DNA from: Terribium retamae
GTDB taxonomy: Bacteria > Pseudomonadota > Alphaproteobacteria > Rhizobiales > Rhizobiaceae
NCBI RefSeq assembly: GCF_022347545.1
Contig: NZ_JAKREW010000023.1
Coordinates: forward strand, 22,993 to 86,992
Length of the DNA: 64,000 bases
Direction: 5' to 3'
The notes below the pieces were generated by a model. It saw only the letters and a list, made by a program, of their open reading frames with translations. It searched no databases and was not told the DNA's origin. A program made the translations under genes and the position numbers. Each line of letters opens with the position of its first letter. Position 1 is the first letter of the stretch. This document shows, one piece after another, positions 8,734 to 17,467 of this stretch.

Positions 8734-10086
8734 TTACTTCACCGCTGCCAGAGATAGAAGCGATACGGACCGCTTTGGCTTTGCAGTAGGTTGCGCGGGA
8801 ACCAGCATAATTTTGGCTGTCCCCGGCTCGCCTGACGGCGTGGAGCCTGTTGACGGCAGCACCAGCAGACGGCGTTGATAACGATACTCCAGCGCGATGC
8901 CGCCCCAAATCAGGCCGAGCAGCAGATAGAAATGGCGCCAATGATCGGTGTCGATGACGCTGCCCAATCCGATATGGCCGACATACACGACATAGGCGCA
9001 AAGCACATAAGGCTGCCAGGGCCGGTTGCGCAGAAGCAGCCTGAAACCGCCCACAAGCGTCCATATGGTAAGTATCAGGTAGGACACGAAACCCAGCCAG
9101 CCATAGTCCATCAGCGTCTTCAGCCAGATGTTGTGCGTGTCCTCGCCATAGATCTTGCCGAATACGAGTGCACCGATGCCGAAGGGCTTCTCGAGAGCCA
9201 GCATGAAGCCGATCGCGTAGCGTGCGAAGCGTCCGAACCGCGCAGTGTCATAACTTTGCGCCAGTTGAGCGCGGGTGGTCAGCATTTCGGCCACGCCGGG
9301 GATTTGCAGGATGACGATCATGGCAACCAACAGAAGCACCATTGTCGCAAGCGTCATCACGATCACGCGCAAGCGGAAGCGGCCGCTGGTGTTCTGTAGG
9401 AATACCAGGCCTGTGGTCAGGATCACAGCAACCCCGAATAACCCCCAGGCGCCACGCGAGAAGGACAGGAAAATGCCGCCTACAACGATCAGCAAAGGAA
9501 CCGCTATCAGTGGCATGCGCTGCACGGGGCCGGTCAGCAGCCGATAGAACAAGTAGATGCCCGGCAAGGCCAGAAAAGGACCGAATACGTTCGGATCCTG
9601 GAACGCACCGGCGGCGCGCTCATATTTGGTGAAGATCTCCGCGCCCGGAAACAGCTTGAAGTAACCGGCGATACCGAGGATCGAGGTGACGACTGCGGCA
9701 GTAACATAGGCCAGGAAGATCGGCCGATAGAGACCAGGCTGGCGTTCGATCACCGAAGCGAAGAACACAGCAGTGAAGGCAAGGAATAACGACACCGCGA
9801 GGTAAAGTGGCGTCCAGGACAGATCCGCCATCTGCGTCATGGCGATCATGCCGCCAATGTTCATGGTCACCAGCAGGACGAGCAGCGGCACGACTGCGCG
9901 CGAGATATACAAGCCAAACAGCGCCCAAATGCCGATCAGTGCGGCCATGTAGAGTTCGTAAGGAGCCGGCTCCTCAATGACGAAGCCGGAAAGCAGGATG
10001 CCGAGAACGATCGCGCCCGATGAGAGGAGCGCGATCAGCTTTGCATTGACCGCCTGCCGCGGCAGCTCATAGGTCTGGGTGCTCAA
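8734..10086 (-). CDS. O-antigen ligase/polymerase family membrane protein
   Basis: A 450-residue protein with about ten to twelve membrane segments. The central part fits the Wzy_C/O-antigen ligase pattern: a large periplasmic loop with the AAGAFQDPNVFGPFLALP segment near residue 175, an LSFSRGAWGLF segment near residue 235, and HNIWLKTLMDYGWLGF near residue 325. Such proteins polymerise or ligate polysaccharide repeat units. It overlaps the upstream sugar-phosphate transferase gene by four bases (ATGA), so the two act in one surface polysaccharide pathway. Whether it is a polymerase or a ligase cannot be read from the sequence. Confidence 0.88.
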   Translation of the reverse strand: MSTQTYELPRQAVNAKLIALLSSGAIVLGILLSGFVIEEPAPYELYMAALIGIWALFGLYISRAVVPLLVLLVTMNIGGMIAMTQMADLSWTPLYLAVSLFLAFTAVFFASVIERQPGLYRPIFLAYVTAAVVTSILGIAGYFKLFPGAEIFTKYERAAGAFQDPNVFGPFLALPGIYLFYRLLTGPVQRMPLIAVPLLIVVGGIFLSFSRGAWGLFGVAVILTTGLVFLQNTSGRFRLRVIVMTLATMVLLLVAMIVILQIPGVAEMLTTRAQLAQSYDTARFGRFARYAIGFMLALEKPFGIGALVFGKIYGEDTHNIWLKTLMDYGWLGFVSYLILTIWTLVGGFRLLLRNRPWQPYVLCAYVVYVGHIGLGSVIDTDHWRHFYLLLGLIWGGIALEYRYQRRLLVLPSTGSTPSGEPGTAKIMLVPAQPTAKPKRSVSLLSLAAVK

Positions 10087-11621
10087 TAGGCATTTTCCGT
10101 GTTGAGCAGGCGCACCGGCGTCAACAGCAGGATCTTCAGGTCGAACAGCATCGACCAGTTCTCGATATAATAAAGATCATACTCGGTACGCATGCGGATC
10201 TTTTCGTTGGTATCCATTTCACCGCGCCAGCCATTGATCTGGGCCCAGCCGGTCACACCTGGTTTGACGCGGTGGCGGGCGAAATAGCCGTCGACGACTT
10301 CGTTGTAGAGCAGGTTGTGCGATTGTGCGGCCACTGCGTGCGGACGCGGGCCGACCAGCGACAACGTGCCGAACAATGAATTGAAGAACTGCGGCAGTTC
10401 GTCGATCGAAGTCTTGCGGATGAAGCGGCCGACGCGGGTGACGCGCGGGTCGTTCTTGGTCACCGTTTTCTTGGCGCTGGGATCGGACTTGTCCGCATAC
10501 ATGGAGCGGAACTTGTAGACCTCGATTTCCTCGTTGTTGAAACCGTGTCGCTTCTGTTTGAAGAGGACAGGGCCCTTGCTGTCGAGTTTGATGGCGATCG
10601 CCGTCACCAGCATGATCGGCGAGAACAAGACGATACCGATGATCGAAAAGATGATGTCAAAGCCTCGCTTGGCGACGGAATCCCAGTCGTTGATCGGCTT
10701 GTCGAAGATGTCGAGCAGCGGCACGGAGCCGATATAGGAGTAAGAACGTGGCCTGAACTGCAACTGATTGTTGTGAGCCGAAAGCCGGATGTCCACCGGC
10801 AGCACCCAGAGTTTCTTCAACAACTGCAGCACGCGTGCTTCCGCTGAGATCGGCAGCGACACGATCAGCATGTCGATGCGGGCGACACGGGCAAATTCGA
10901 TGAGTTCTGCAATCGTACCGAGCTTGGGATAACCGGCCACCACGGGAGGCGAGCGACTGTCGTCACGATCGTCGAAGATACCGCAGATGCGGATATCGTT
11001 ATCCGGCTGCTTTTCGATAGAGCGGATGAGGGTTTCGGCAGCCTTGCCGCCGCCGACAATGACGGCGCGGCGCTCCATCCGTCCGTCCCGCGCCCAGCGG
11101 CGCAACAGACGGGCTGTCACAACGCGCTCCAGGAAGACCAGCGCGAAGCCGACGATGAACCAGGTGCCGAACAGGAGGCGCGAATAGTCTTCTGAGATCT
11201 TCAGGAAGAAGGCGGCCACGGCCAGACCGGCAAAGGTGCCGGCCCACACTGACAGAAGGCGGCCGAAATTGGCGACGGGTCTCCGCAACCGGGGGACCTG
11301 ATAGCAGTCAGCGACTTCGAGCAGGATGATCGCCAGCAGCGAGGCTGCCCCGAAGGTCACCGCGTATTGCCAGCCGAGATTGCGGAAGAAACCTTCGTAG
11401 AAGACATAAAGCCCAAGGCCGGACAGGAACAGCAGCGAAAATTCGATCAGGCGCAGCGAGCCGATGACCATGACCGGGGACATCGTGTCGCGGCGATACT
11501 GCGCGGCGACTTGCTGGGCAAGTTCGCTCAGGCCGCCGGACGCTGCGTTGTCTCCGGCTGGAGTTTCGAACTTGCGCACGGCGTCGGCTGAGAAGCGGCG
11601 TACGGGATCGCTATTGTTCAT
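10083..11621 (-). CDS. Undecaprenyl-phosphate glucose phosphotransferase (WcaJ-like)
   Basis: A 512-residue initiating enzyme that moves sugar-1-phosphate onto undecaprenyl phosphate. The N-terminal half has four membrane segments (about residues 50-170) and a Rossmann-like part with VIVGGGKAAETLIRS. The C-terminal bacterial sugar transferase domain (about 315-512) shows KRGFDIIFSIIGIVLFSPIM, FKQKRHGFNNEEI, KTSIDELPQFFNSLFGTLS with VGPRPHA, and KPGVTGWAQINGWRG. All blocks of the PglC/WcaJ catalytic domain are intact. Glucose is the usual substrate of this long form, but specificity is inferred. It is cotranscribed with the O-antigen-ligase gene. A small hairpin (11640-11661) lies in its leader. 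Confidence 0.93.
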   Translation of the reverse strand: MNNSDPVRRFSADAVRKFETPAGDNAASGGLSELAQQVAAQYRRDTMSPVMVIGSLRLIEFSLLFLSGLGLYVFYEGFFRNLGWQYAVTFGAASLLAIILLEVADCYQVPRLRRPVANFGRLLSVWAGTFAGLAVAAFFLKISEDYSRLLFGTWFIVGFALVFLERVVTARLLRRWARDGRMERRAVIVGGGKAAETLIRSIEKQPDNDIRICGIFDDRDDSRSPPVVAGYPKLGTIAELIEFARVARIDMLIVSLPISAEARVLQLLKKLWVLPVDIRLSAHNNQLQFRPRSYSYIGSVPLLDIFDKPINDWDSVAKRGFDIIFSIIGIVLFSPIMLVTAIAIKLDSKGPVLFKQKRHGFNNEEIEVYKFRSMYADKSDPSAKKTVTKNDPRVTRVGRFIRKTSIDELPQFFNSLFGTLSLVGPRPHAVAAQSHNLLYNEVVDGYFARHRVKPGVTGWAQINGWRGEMDTNEKIRMRTEYDLYYIENWSMLFDLKILLLTPVRLLNTENAY

Positions 11622-11835
11622 GGAATAGTCCCCAAGCTGGCTCTCCCTAGCACAGGAGAGCTAAGAATCCCTTCCCGGAACCTTTTAAGTTCAAATTTTC
11701 AGGCGGACGCCGCGCCCGGCAAGCTAGCAGAATGCCGGAGGCTTGTCGCGGAAGCTCGAAGCACTCCGCAGGGGGAAGAGGTGTTCTCCTTGGGTGGGCC
11801 GCGCCGGCACGCCGTTTGACACAGTTAGCCCGATG

Positions 11836-12996
11836 CTAACTTGCTATGACGCCCCGGGTTTTGAGCGCGTTCACCACCCTGTCATGGGGCAGGTTAGGAC
11901 TGCGGTGGCCGTCACGACCGATCATTTCGGCATTCGCCACCAATGCGTTCACCACCGCTTCTTCTGCCGCCTGCACCACGGCGGTGTAGAAATCGTCCAT
12001 GCGGCCCCAGGGGATGAAATCTATGTGGCCGTAGGCGCCGGCATCCGGCTCGCCTTTCGGGAAACGGCCATTCAGCGCATCGCGGTTGGCGGTAGAGAAA
12101 GCCAGGAATATGTCACCTGAGAAATGCGAGCCCGCCGTGCCGGTACGCGCTAGCCCGAGGGGAACGCGACGGGCCAGGGCCTTGCATTGACCGGGCAGGA
12201 GAGGGGCGTCGGTGGCGATGATGCCGATGCAGGAGCCGGCACCGGCCGGCAGGTTGGCCGCAAACGCTTCGATCGGATTGTCGTCGGCCAGTTTCGCACC
12301 GAGCGGCACGCCGGCGATGGTCAATTCCTTGCGGGACCCGAAATTGGCCTGCAGGAAAACACCGACTGTATAGTCGCGATGGCCATAGTTGACGACACGC
12401 GAAGCTGTACCGTTGCCCCCCTTGAAGGCGTAACAGTTCATGCCGGTACCGCCACCGACAGAGCCTTCCTCGATCGCGCCGTTCCTGGCCGCGTCGAGCG
12501 CTGCGACGGCATGGGCGCTGGTTACATGCGGTCCGTTGATGTCATTCAGATAGCCGTCCCAGGTCTCTGCTGCCACAGGCAGCATCCACTGGTTGGCCAC
12601 ATCCGGCTTGTTGCGGACCATCCAGTCGATCGTTCCGCGATGGCAGGGCCCGACCGCGTGCGTGTTGGAGATCAGGATCGGCATGTTGAGCGCACCGGAT
12701 TCTTCCAGCCACGACACGCCGGTCATTTCGCCGTTGCCGTTGAAAGAATGGTGGCCGGCCGCGATTGCTTGCCCCGCCCCTTCGCGCCCGAGCGGCAGGA
12801 TGGCAGTGACGCCGGTACGCACCGGCCCTTTGCCGATTTCCATCTTGCCGTCGCCTGAGATAAGCGTGGTGTAGCCGACCTCGACCCCCGGCACGTCGGT
12901 TATTGCATTGAAGCGGCCCGGATTGCCGGTGAAGGGAATGCCAAGCGCCCTTGCACGCGGTTTGCCGGCGGGCGTGACAAGCAAAGTCTCACTCAT
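11836..12996 (-). CDS. P1/DmpA family self-processing aminopeptidase
   Basis: A 386-residue Ntn-type hydrolase of the DmpA/BapA family. These enzymes cleave themselves before a Ser, which becomes the N-terminal nucleophile, and remove N-terminal L- or D-residues or beta-amino acids from peptides. The NFGSR segment with Ser221 fits the cleavage site, and the NAITDVPGVEVGYTT opening and GSVGGGTGMNCYAFKGG segment are family blocks. The start at 12996 is chosen for AAGGA upstream; the frame extends to 13047 but that would overlap the regulator. It lies 35 bases after the TetR gene on the same strand and opposite an APC permease. Confidence 0.9.
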   Translation of the reverse strand: MSETLLVTPAGKPRARALGIPFTGNPGRFNAITDVPGVEVGYTTLISGDGKMEIGKGPVRTGVTAILPLGREGAGQAIAAGHHSFNGNGEMTGVSWLEESGALNMPILISNTHAVGPCHRGTIDWMVRNKPDVANQWMLPVAAETWDGYLNDINGPHVTSAHAVAALDAARNGAIEEGSVGGGTGMNCYAFKGGNGTASRVVNYGHRDYTVGVFLQANFGSRKELTIAGVPLGAKLADDNPIEAFAANLPAGAGSCIGIIATDAPLLPGQCKALARRVPLGLARTGTAGSHFSGDIFLAFSTANRDALNGRFPKGEPDAGAYGHIDFIPWGRMDDFYTAVVQAAEEAVVNALVANAEMIGRDGHRSPNLPHDRVVNALKTRGVIAS

Positions 12997-13031
12997 GCGA
13001 TCCGTCCTTGAAATGGTACTCTGAAGAAGGG

Positions 13032-13634
13032 TCAGGAAAGCCGGCAACCGGTCGCGGTCTCGGCGTAGGCTGTGAGGATGCCGAGTGCGGTCGGATAGTC
13101 GACCGCGGGTACGACGTTGAGAAGGTGGAGGCCGAGGCCATCTTCGAGGATGACGAGGCTGCGCGCCAGTGTATCGCTGGCATCGGACAGCTTGAAGACA
13201 CCGGTGATCGCACCGGCTTCAAGGATGCCGATATAGATGGCGACCTGGCGTTCGAACAAAGTGATGTGGCGCGCGGCATAGGCGGCATCGGAGCGGGCGT
13301 AAGCGCCAAGCTCCATCAAAAGCCGGCAAAGCCGGTCGCCGGGATCTTCCGGGATACCGGTGCGGATCATCGCCTTCATGCGCTCGCGCGGGTCTGAGAT
13401 CTCCGCGATTGCCGCTGCCCTGAGCGTGCAGAACCGCTCGACAGCCTGCTTCTGCACGTCGTCCAGAAGGTCTTTCAGGCCGGGATAGTAGTAGAGCGCC
13501 GCACTTGAAGTCATCCCAGCCTCGTTTGCAACGGCGCGCAAGGTCACGCCGGCGAGGCCGTGCTTGGCGATCATCGCCTCGGCTGCGCTGATCAAGACGA
13601 GGCGGCGTTCGGCCTGGGAGACGGGTCTGCTCAT
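13032..13634 (-). CDS. TetR/AcrR family transcriptional regulator
   Basis: A 200-residue regulator. The N-terminal helix-turn-helix (about residues 9-55) reads RRLVLISAAEAMIAKHGLAG, then VTLRAVANEAGMTSSAALYYYPG. The C-terminal ligand-binding part has no recognised subfamily. It is divergent from the APC permease gene across 145 bases and cotranscribed with the DmpA-type peptidase, which points to local control of peptide or amino acid uptake and breakdown. The ligand is unknown. Confidence 0.9.
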   Translation of the reverse strand: MSRPVSQAERRLVLISAAEAMIAKHGLAGVTLRAVANEAGMTSSAALYYYPGLKDLLDDVQKQAVERFCTLRAAAIAEISDPRERMKAMIRTGIPEDPGDRLCRLLMELGAYARSDAAYAARHITLFERQVAIYIGILEAGAITGVFKLSDASDTLARSLVILEDGLGLHLLNVVPAVDYPTALGILTAYAETATGCRLS

Positions 13635-13705
13635 TTTTTCTCCTGAACGGAATTCAAATTAAAATCGATATCATGATGGTGGCAAGTGATTTTTGCCGAG
13701 ATTTA

Positions 13706-13734
13706 TTGACGTGATGACGAGTCAGGCGTAGCGT
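13706..13734 (+). promoter_or_regulatory. Candidate promoter of the APC permease gene
   Basis: TTGACG at 13706-13711 is followed after 17 bases by TAGCGT at 13729-13734. It lies about 45 bases before the permease start in the divergent TetR-permease gap. A short GTTATTTTAAC palindrome-like sequence downstream could be part of the operator, but this is weak. Confidence 0.35.
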
Positions 13735-13779
13735 TTTCCTGGGAACGTTATTTTAACAGCGTAAAAATTGGAGGGTTGG

Positions 13780-15186
13780 ATGTCATCGCAGGATACGCCG
13801 TCAAGCGGCGGGCTTGATCGTGCACTCAACGGACTGGGCACTCTGATGATCGTGCTGTCGGCAGTTACGCCGGCCTCATCGGTTTTCATCATCGTGCCGG
13901 GCGTCATAGCGCTCGCCGGTACCGGCTCGTTCCTGTCCTTTCTCTTTGCCGCCATCATCGGTCTGTTCATGGCCTTCGTTTATGCGGAACTCTCATCGGC
14001 GTATCCGACAGCCGGCGGCGAATACACCATGATCGGCCGCACCCTTGGCCGTTTCTGGGGCTTTGTCACCCTGGTCCTCGTCTTTATCTCGATCGTCCTG
14101 ATCATCGCGGTGGTGGCGCTGGGCGTCGGCACCTATCTGGGTGTGCTGTTACCCAATCTCAGTGCGCAATGGGTCGGCGTGGCAACGATTATCCTGGCGG
14201 GTATCGTGGCGGCGCTGCGCATCAAGCTCAACGCCTTCGTCACCGGGATATTCCTGGGCATCGAGATGCTGGCGCTGCTGATCCTGGTCGTGCTCGGCTT
14301 CATCAACGTCGAGCGGCCGCTTTCCAGTCTGTTCACCGCACCCCAGGTCCTCGATGCCGCGACCAACTCCCTGGTGCCGGCCTCGACCGGACTGATCCTG
14401 GCGGCCACCGCAGTCGCGATTTTCGCCTATAATGGCTATGGTGCCGCCGCCTATTTCGGTGAGGAGACACAGGACGCCAAGCGCAGCATCGGCAAGGTCG
14501 TCCTTTGGGCGCTCATCATAACGGTTGCCGCGGAACTTATTCCTCTGACCGCGGTTCTGCTCGGTTCTCCCGATCTGGCCGCCTTGCTCGCCGCCCCCGC
14601 CAAGATTGAATATTTCCTGGAGGCGCGTGGCGGGCATACGCTGACGGTGGTGGTCAGTCTGGCGATCGCAATTGCGATCTTCAATGCCGTCATTGCCATC
14701 GTGCTGCAGGCCTCGCGGCTGCTTTTCTCGTCGGGTCGCGACAAGACCTGGTTCGGGCCGATCAACAACGCGATTGCCTCTGTGCACGGCACCTATGCTT
14801 CGCCCTGGATCGCCACCATCGTGGTGTCGGTCGCTGCAGCAGTTGCCTGTTTTATTGACCTGAGCCTGCTGCTGGTGGTTTCTGGCACGTCGCTGGTCGT
14901 CATCTACGCACTGCTCTGCGTGGCGGCAGTCGCCGGGCGCCGCAGCGGCGCCACCGCGGACGGGCATTATCGAATGCCATTGTTCCCGCTGCCGCCGATC
15001 CTGGCCTTCCTAGCGCTCGCGTATGTCGGCTATCAGAACTGGCTCGACGTGGCTTTCGGGCGGCCGAGCCTGATGGCGACGCTGGCTATCATGGCGATCG
15101 CGGCGGTCTACTACGCCGTGTTCTTGGCACGGCGCACCGACTGGACGCTGCATGCACCTGGAGAAATCGAAGAGATTGCCGGGTAA
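13780..15186 (+). CDS. APC family amino acid permease
   Basis: A 468-residue transporter with about twelve membrane segments. The first block, GLDRALNGLGTLMIVLSAVTPASSVFIIVPG, and the following YAELSSAYPTAGGEYTMIGR segment are the conserved TM1 to TM3 region of the APC superfamily, where the substrate amino group is bound. The start at 13780 (ATG) has GGAGGG six bases upstream. The frame opens at TTG 13768, inside that ribosome binding site. The gene is divergent from the TetR regulator and ends at an intrinsic terminator. The substrate is probably an amino acid or amine, possibly linked to the DmpA-type peptidase. Confidence 0.9.
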   Translation: MSSQDTPSSGGLDRALNGLGTLMIVLSAVTPASSVFIIVPGVIALAGTGSFLSFLFAAIIGLFMAFVYAELSSAYPTAGGEYTMIGRTLGRFWGFVTLVLVFISIVLIIAVVALGVGTYLGVLLPNLSAQWVGVATIILAGIVAALRIKLNAFVTGIFLGIEMLALLILVVLGFINVERPLSSLFTAPQVLDAATNSLVPASTGLILAATAVAIFAYNGYGAAAYFGEETQDAKRSIGKVVLWALIITVAAELIPLTAVLLGSPDLAALLAAPAKIEYFLEARGGHTLTVVVSLAIAIAIFNAVIAIVLQASRLLFSSGRDKTWFGPINNAIASVHGTYASPWIATIVVSVAAAVACFIDLSLLLVVSGTSLVVIYALLCVAAVAGRRSGATADGHYRMPLFPLPPILAFLALAYVGYQNWLDVAFGRPSLMATLAIMAIAAVYYAVFLARRTDWTLHAPGEIEEIAG

Positions 15187-15214
15187 GTCGTCCTCCTTCG
15201 ACAAGCCTGGCAAT

Positions 15215-15243
15215 ACCCCGGCCGCGAGGCCGGGGTCTTTTTA
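15215..15243 (+). terminator. Intrinsic terminator after the permease gene
   Basis: A 9-bp stem, ACCCCGGCC (15215-15223) with GGCCGGGGT (15228-15236), closes a GCGA loop and is followed by CTTTTTAT. Confidence 0.88.
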
Positions 15244-15310
15244 TGCATTATTTCGCAGCCGTTACGGGGACCTGTGACGCAACTCTCGGCGGATCGCACA
15301 GGTGGTCGCC

Positions 15311-15339
15311 AAAAGAAAACCCCGACCTTGCGGCCGGGG
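15311..15339 (-). terminator. Intrinsic terminator of glnA
   Basis: Read on the minus strand, CCCCGGCC (15339-15332), loop GCAA and GGTCGGGG form an 8-bp stem with one G-U pair, followed by TTTTCTTTT. On the plus strand the same position is an A-C mismatch, so the element is better suited to the glnA transcript. Confidence 0.82.
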
Positions 15340-15364
15340 CTTTTTATCCAGAGATGAGAAACGC

Positions 15365-16774
15365 TTAGACTGAATAGTACATGTCGAACTCGACCGGATG
15401 CGGGGTCATTTCAAAGCGCATCACCTCAGCCATCTTAAGCTCGATGAAGGCGTCGATCTGGTCATCGTCGAAGACGCCGCCGGCCTTCAGGAAGCCGCGA
15501 TCCTTGTCGAGGCTCTGCAAGGCTTCGCGCAAGCTGCCGCAGACAGTCGGGATCTTCTTCAGCTCCTTCGGCGGCAGGTCGTACAGATCCTTGTCCATCG
15601 GCTGGCCGGGATGGATCTTGTTCTTGATGCCGTCGAGGCCGGCCATCAGCAGGGCTGCGAAGCCGAGGTACGGGTTCGCGCCCGGATCCGGGAAGCGAAC
15701 CTCGACACGCTTCGACTTCGGTGAATTGCCGAACGGAATGCGGCAGGACGCCGAACGATTGCGAGCCGAATAGGCAAGCAGAACAGGAGCTTCATAGCCC
15801 GGCACCAGACGCTTGTAGGAGTTGGTGAGCGGGTTGGTGAAGGCGTTCACCGCCTTGGCGTGCTTGATGACGCCGCCGATGAAGTAGAGGCAGTTTTCCG
15901 ACAGGCCGGCATATTCATTGCCTGCGAAGGTCGGCTTGCCGTTCTTCCAGATCGACATGTGGACGTGCATGCCCGAGCCGTTGTCGCCGAAGATCGGCTT
16001 CGGCATGAAGGTGGCCGTCTTGCCATAGGCGTTGGCGACCTGGTGCACGACATACTTGTAGAGCAACATCTTGTCGGCGTTGCGCACCAAGGTGTCGAAC
16101 TTGATGCCAAGTTCGTGCTGGGCAGCTGCGACTTCATGGTGATGCTTCTCGACGCGCACGCCCATGTCGGTCAGCACGGTAAGCATTTCCGAGCGCATGT
16201 CCTGGCAGGAGTCGATCGGCGGAACCGGGAAGTAGCCACCCTTGACGCGCGGACGGTGGCCGAGATTGCCAGTTTCGTAGTCGGTGTCGTCGTTGGACGG
16301 CAGTTCCGAGGAATCCAGCTTGAAGCCGGTGTTGTAGGGGTCAGCCTTGTACTTGACGTCATCGAACACGAAGAATTCGGCTTCGGGACCGACATAGATG
16401 GTGTCGCCGATACCTTCCGCTTTCATGTAGGCTTCGGCCTTCTTGGCGGTGCCGCGCGGGTCGCGGTTGTAGGCTTCGCCGGAGACCGGATCGAGGATGT
16501 CGCAGAGGATGACCATGGTCGACTGTGCGAAGAACGGGTCCATGTGGACCGTATCGGTATCCGGCATCAGCACCATGTCGGACTCGTTGATGGCTTTCCA
16601 GCCGGCGATCGAGGAGCCGTCGAACATGACGCCGTCGGCGAACATTTCCTCTTCGACTTCGGCCACGTCCATGGTGACGTGCTGGAGCTTGCCCTTGGGG
16701 TCCGTGAAGCGCAGGTCGACGAATTTCACGTCGTTGTCCTTGATCTGCTTCAAGATGTCTTTGGCTGTCGTCAT
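15365..16774 (-). CDS. glnA: Glutamine synthetase type I
   Basis: A 469-residue GS that makes glutamine from glutamate, ammonia and ATP and works as a dodecamer. The N-terminal beta-grasp block FVDLRFTDPKGKLQH, the MFDGSSIAGWKAI segment, the catalytic KTATFMPKPIFGDNGSGMH region and the NSPKSKRVEVRFPD region are all intact. Tyr398 in LYDLPPKE is the site that GlnE adenylylates, so covalent control is retained. It follows glnB by 54 bases and shares its nitrogen-regulated promoter. It ends at its own terminator. Confidence 0.98.
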   Translation of the reverse strand: MTTAKDILKQIKDNDVKFVDLRFTDPKGKLQHVTMDVAEVEEEMFADGVMFDGSSIAGWKAINESDMVLMPDTDTVHMDPFFAQSTMVILCDILDPVSGEAYNRDPRGTAKKAEAYMKAEGIGDTIYVGPEAEFFVFDDVKYKADPYNTGFKLDSSELPSNDDTDYETGNLGHRPRVKGGYFPVPPIDSCQDMRSEMLTVLTDMGVRVEKHHHEVAAAQHELGIKFDTLVRNADKMLLYKYVVHQVANAYGKTATFMPKPIFGDNGSGMHVHMSIWKNGKPTFAGNEYAGLSENCLYFIGGVIKHAKAVNAFTNPLTNSYKRLVPGYEAPVLLAYSARNRSASCRIPFGNSPKSKRVEVRFPDPGANPYLGFAALLMAGLDGIKNKIHPGQPMDKDLYDLPPKELKKIPTVCGSLREALQSLDKDRGFLKAGGVFDDDQIDAFIELKMAEVMRFEMTPHPVEFDMYYSV

Positions 16775-16828
16775 GTCTCTTTCCTGTGTGATGACGTTGA
16801 AACTTGAGAACTGAAAAGTGGGGGGTCG

Positions 16829-17167
16829 TCAGATGGCGTCCGGTCCGGTCTCGCCGGTACGGATGCGCACGACTTCCTCGATGTTGGAGACAAAGATCTT
16901 GCCGTCGCCGATTCGTCCGGTCTGAGCGGCCTTGCGGATGGCCTCGATGGCAGTCTCCACCGCGTCGTCACCGAGAACGACCTCGATCTTCACCTTGGGC
17001 AGGAAGTCGACGACATATTCAGCGCCGCGATAGAGTTCTGTATGACCTTTCTGTCTGCCGAAACCCTTGGCCTCGGTAACGGTGATGCCTTGCAGCCCGG
17101 CTTCCTGAAGCGCTTCTTTCACTTCATCCAGTTTGAACGGCTTGATGATCGCTTCGATCTTTTTCAT
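16829..17167 (-). CDS. glnB: Nitrogen regulatory protein P-II
   Basis: A 112-residue P-II signal protein that reports 2-oxoglutarate and energy status to GlnE, NtrB and other targets. It begins MKKIEAIIKPFKLDEVKEAL. Tyr51 in the GHTELYRGAEY T-loop is the uridylylation site of GlnD. The C-terminal block with GKIFVSNIEEVVRIRTGE is intact. The frame extends to 17266, but the start at 17167 gives the exact family N-terminus. A sigma-54 promoter lies about 60-80 bases upstream. It is the first gene of a glnB-glnA operon. Confidence 0.97.
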   Translation of the reverse strand: MKKIEAIIKPFKLDEVKEALQEAGLQGITVTEAKGFGRQKGHTELYRGAEYVVDFLPKVKIEVVLGDDAVETAIEAIRKAAQTGRIGDGKIFVSNIEEVVRIRTGETGPDAI

Positions 17168-17227
17168 GTCGATATGGGGCCTCCACTGCCAGTAAAACGG
17201 GTTGTCAGTCCCGCTCGCGCTTCCTTC

Positions 17228-17245
17228 AAGCATGAAGTGTGCCAA
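17228..17245 (-). promoter_or_regulatory. Sigma-54 (RpoN) promoter of glnBA
   Basis: The minus strand reads TTGGCACACTTCATGCTT. The GG and GC pairs are exactly 12 bases apart, which fits the -24/-12 rule, and TTGGCAC and TGC match the consensus well (ATGC instead of TTGC). Predicted transcription would begin near 17218, giving a leader of about 50 bases before glnB. Only a half-like NtrC site (TGCACT at 17307-17312) was seen upstream. Confidence 0.75.
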
Positions 17246-17467
17246 CTGGCTTCGCGAAAGGGACATCGTCGCGAATTTTCAGGAAAGACACATGGCGGAA
17301 CAGCTTTGCACTCGTCACTGGCCTATGATCACGTCATGCTCGCAAAGCTCCGCGAGCTCGACTTTTTCACTGTCTGCCCAAATTTTAGGCGGTCTGCGCA
17401 CAAGTTGAGCATTTGCCTGCGGCCTCAAACTGTCCGAATGTCCGTTGGCACCAGGTGGAGAAGACAG

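Noticed and set aside
15860..16807. 315-codon plus-strand frame
   Set aside because: Antisense to glnA, which is complete and conserved.
17307..17312. NtrC site upstream of glnB
   Set aside because: Only one TGCACT half; the second half is not present at the right distance.
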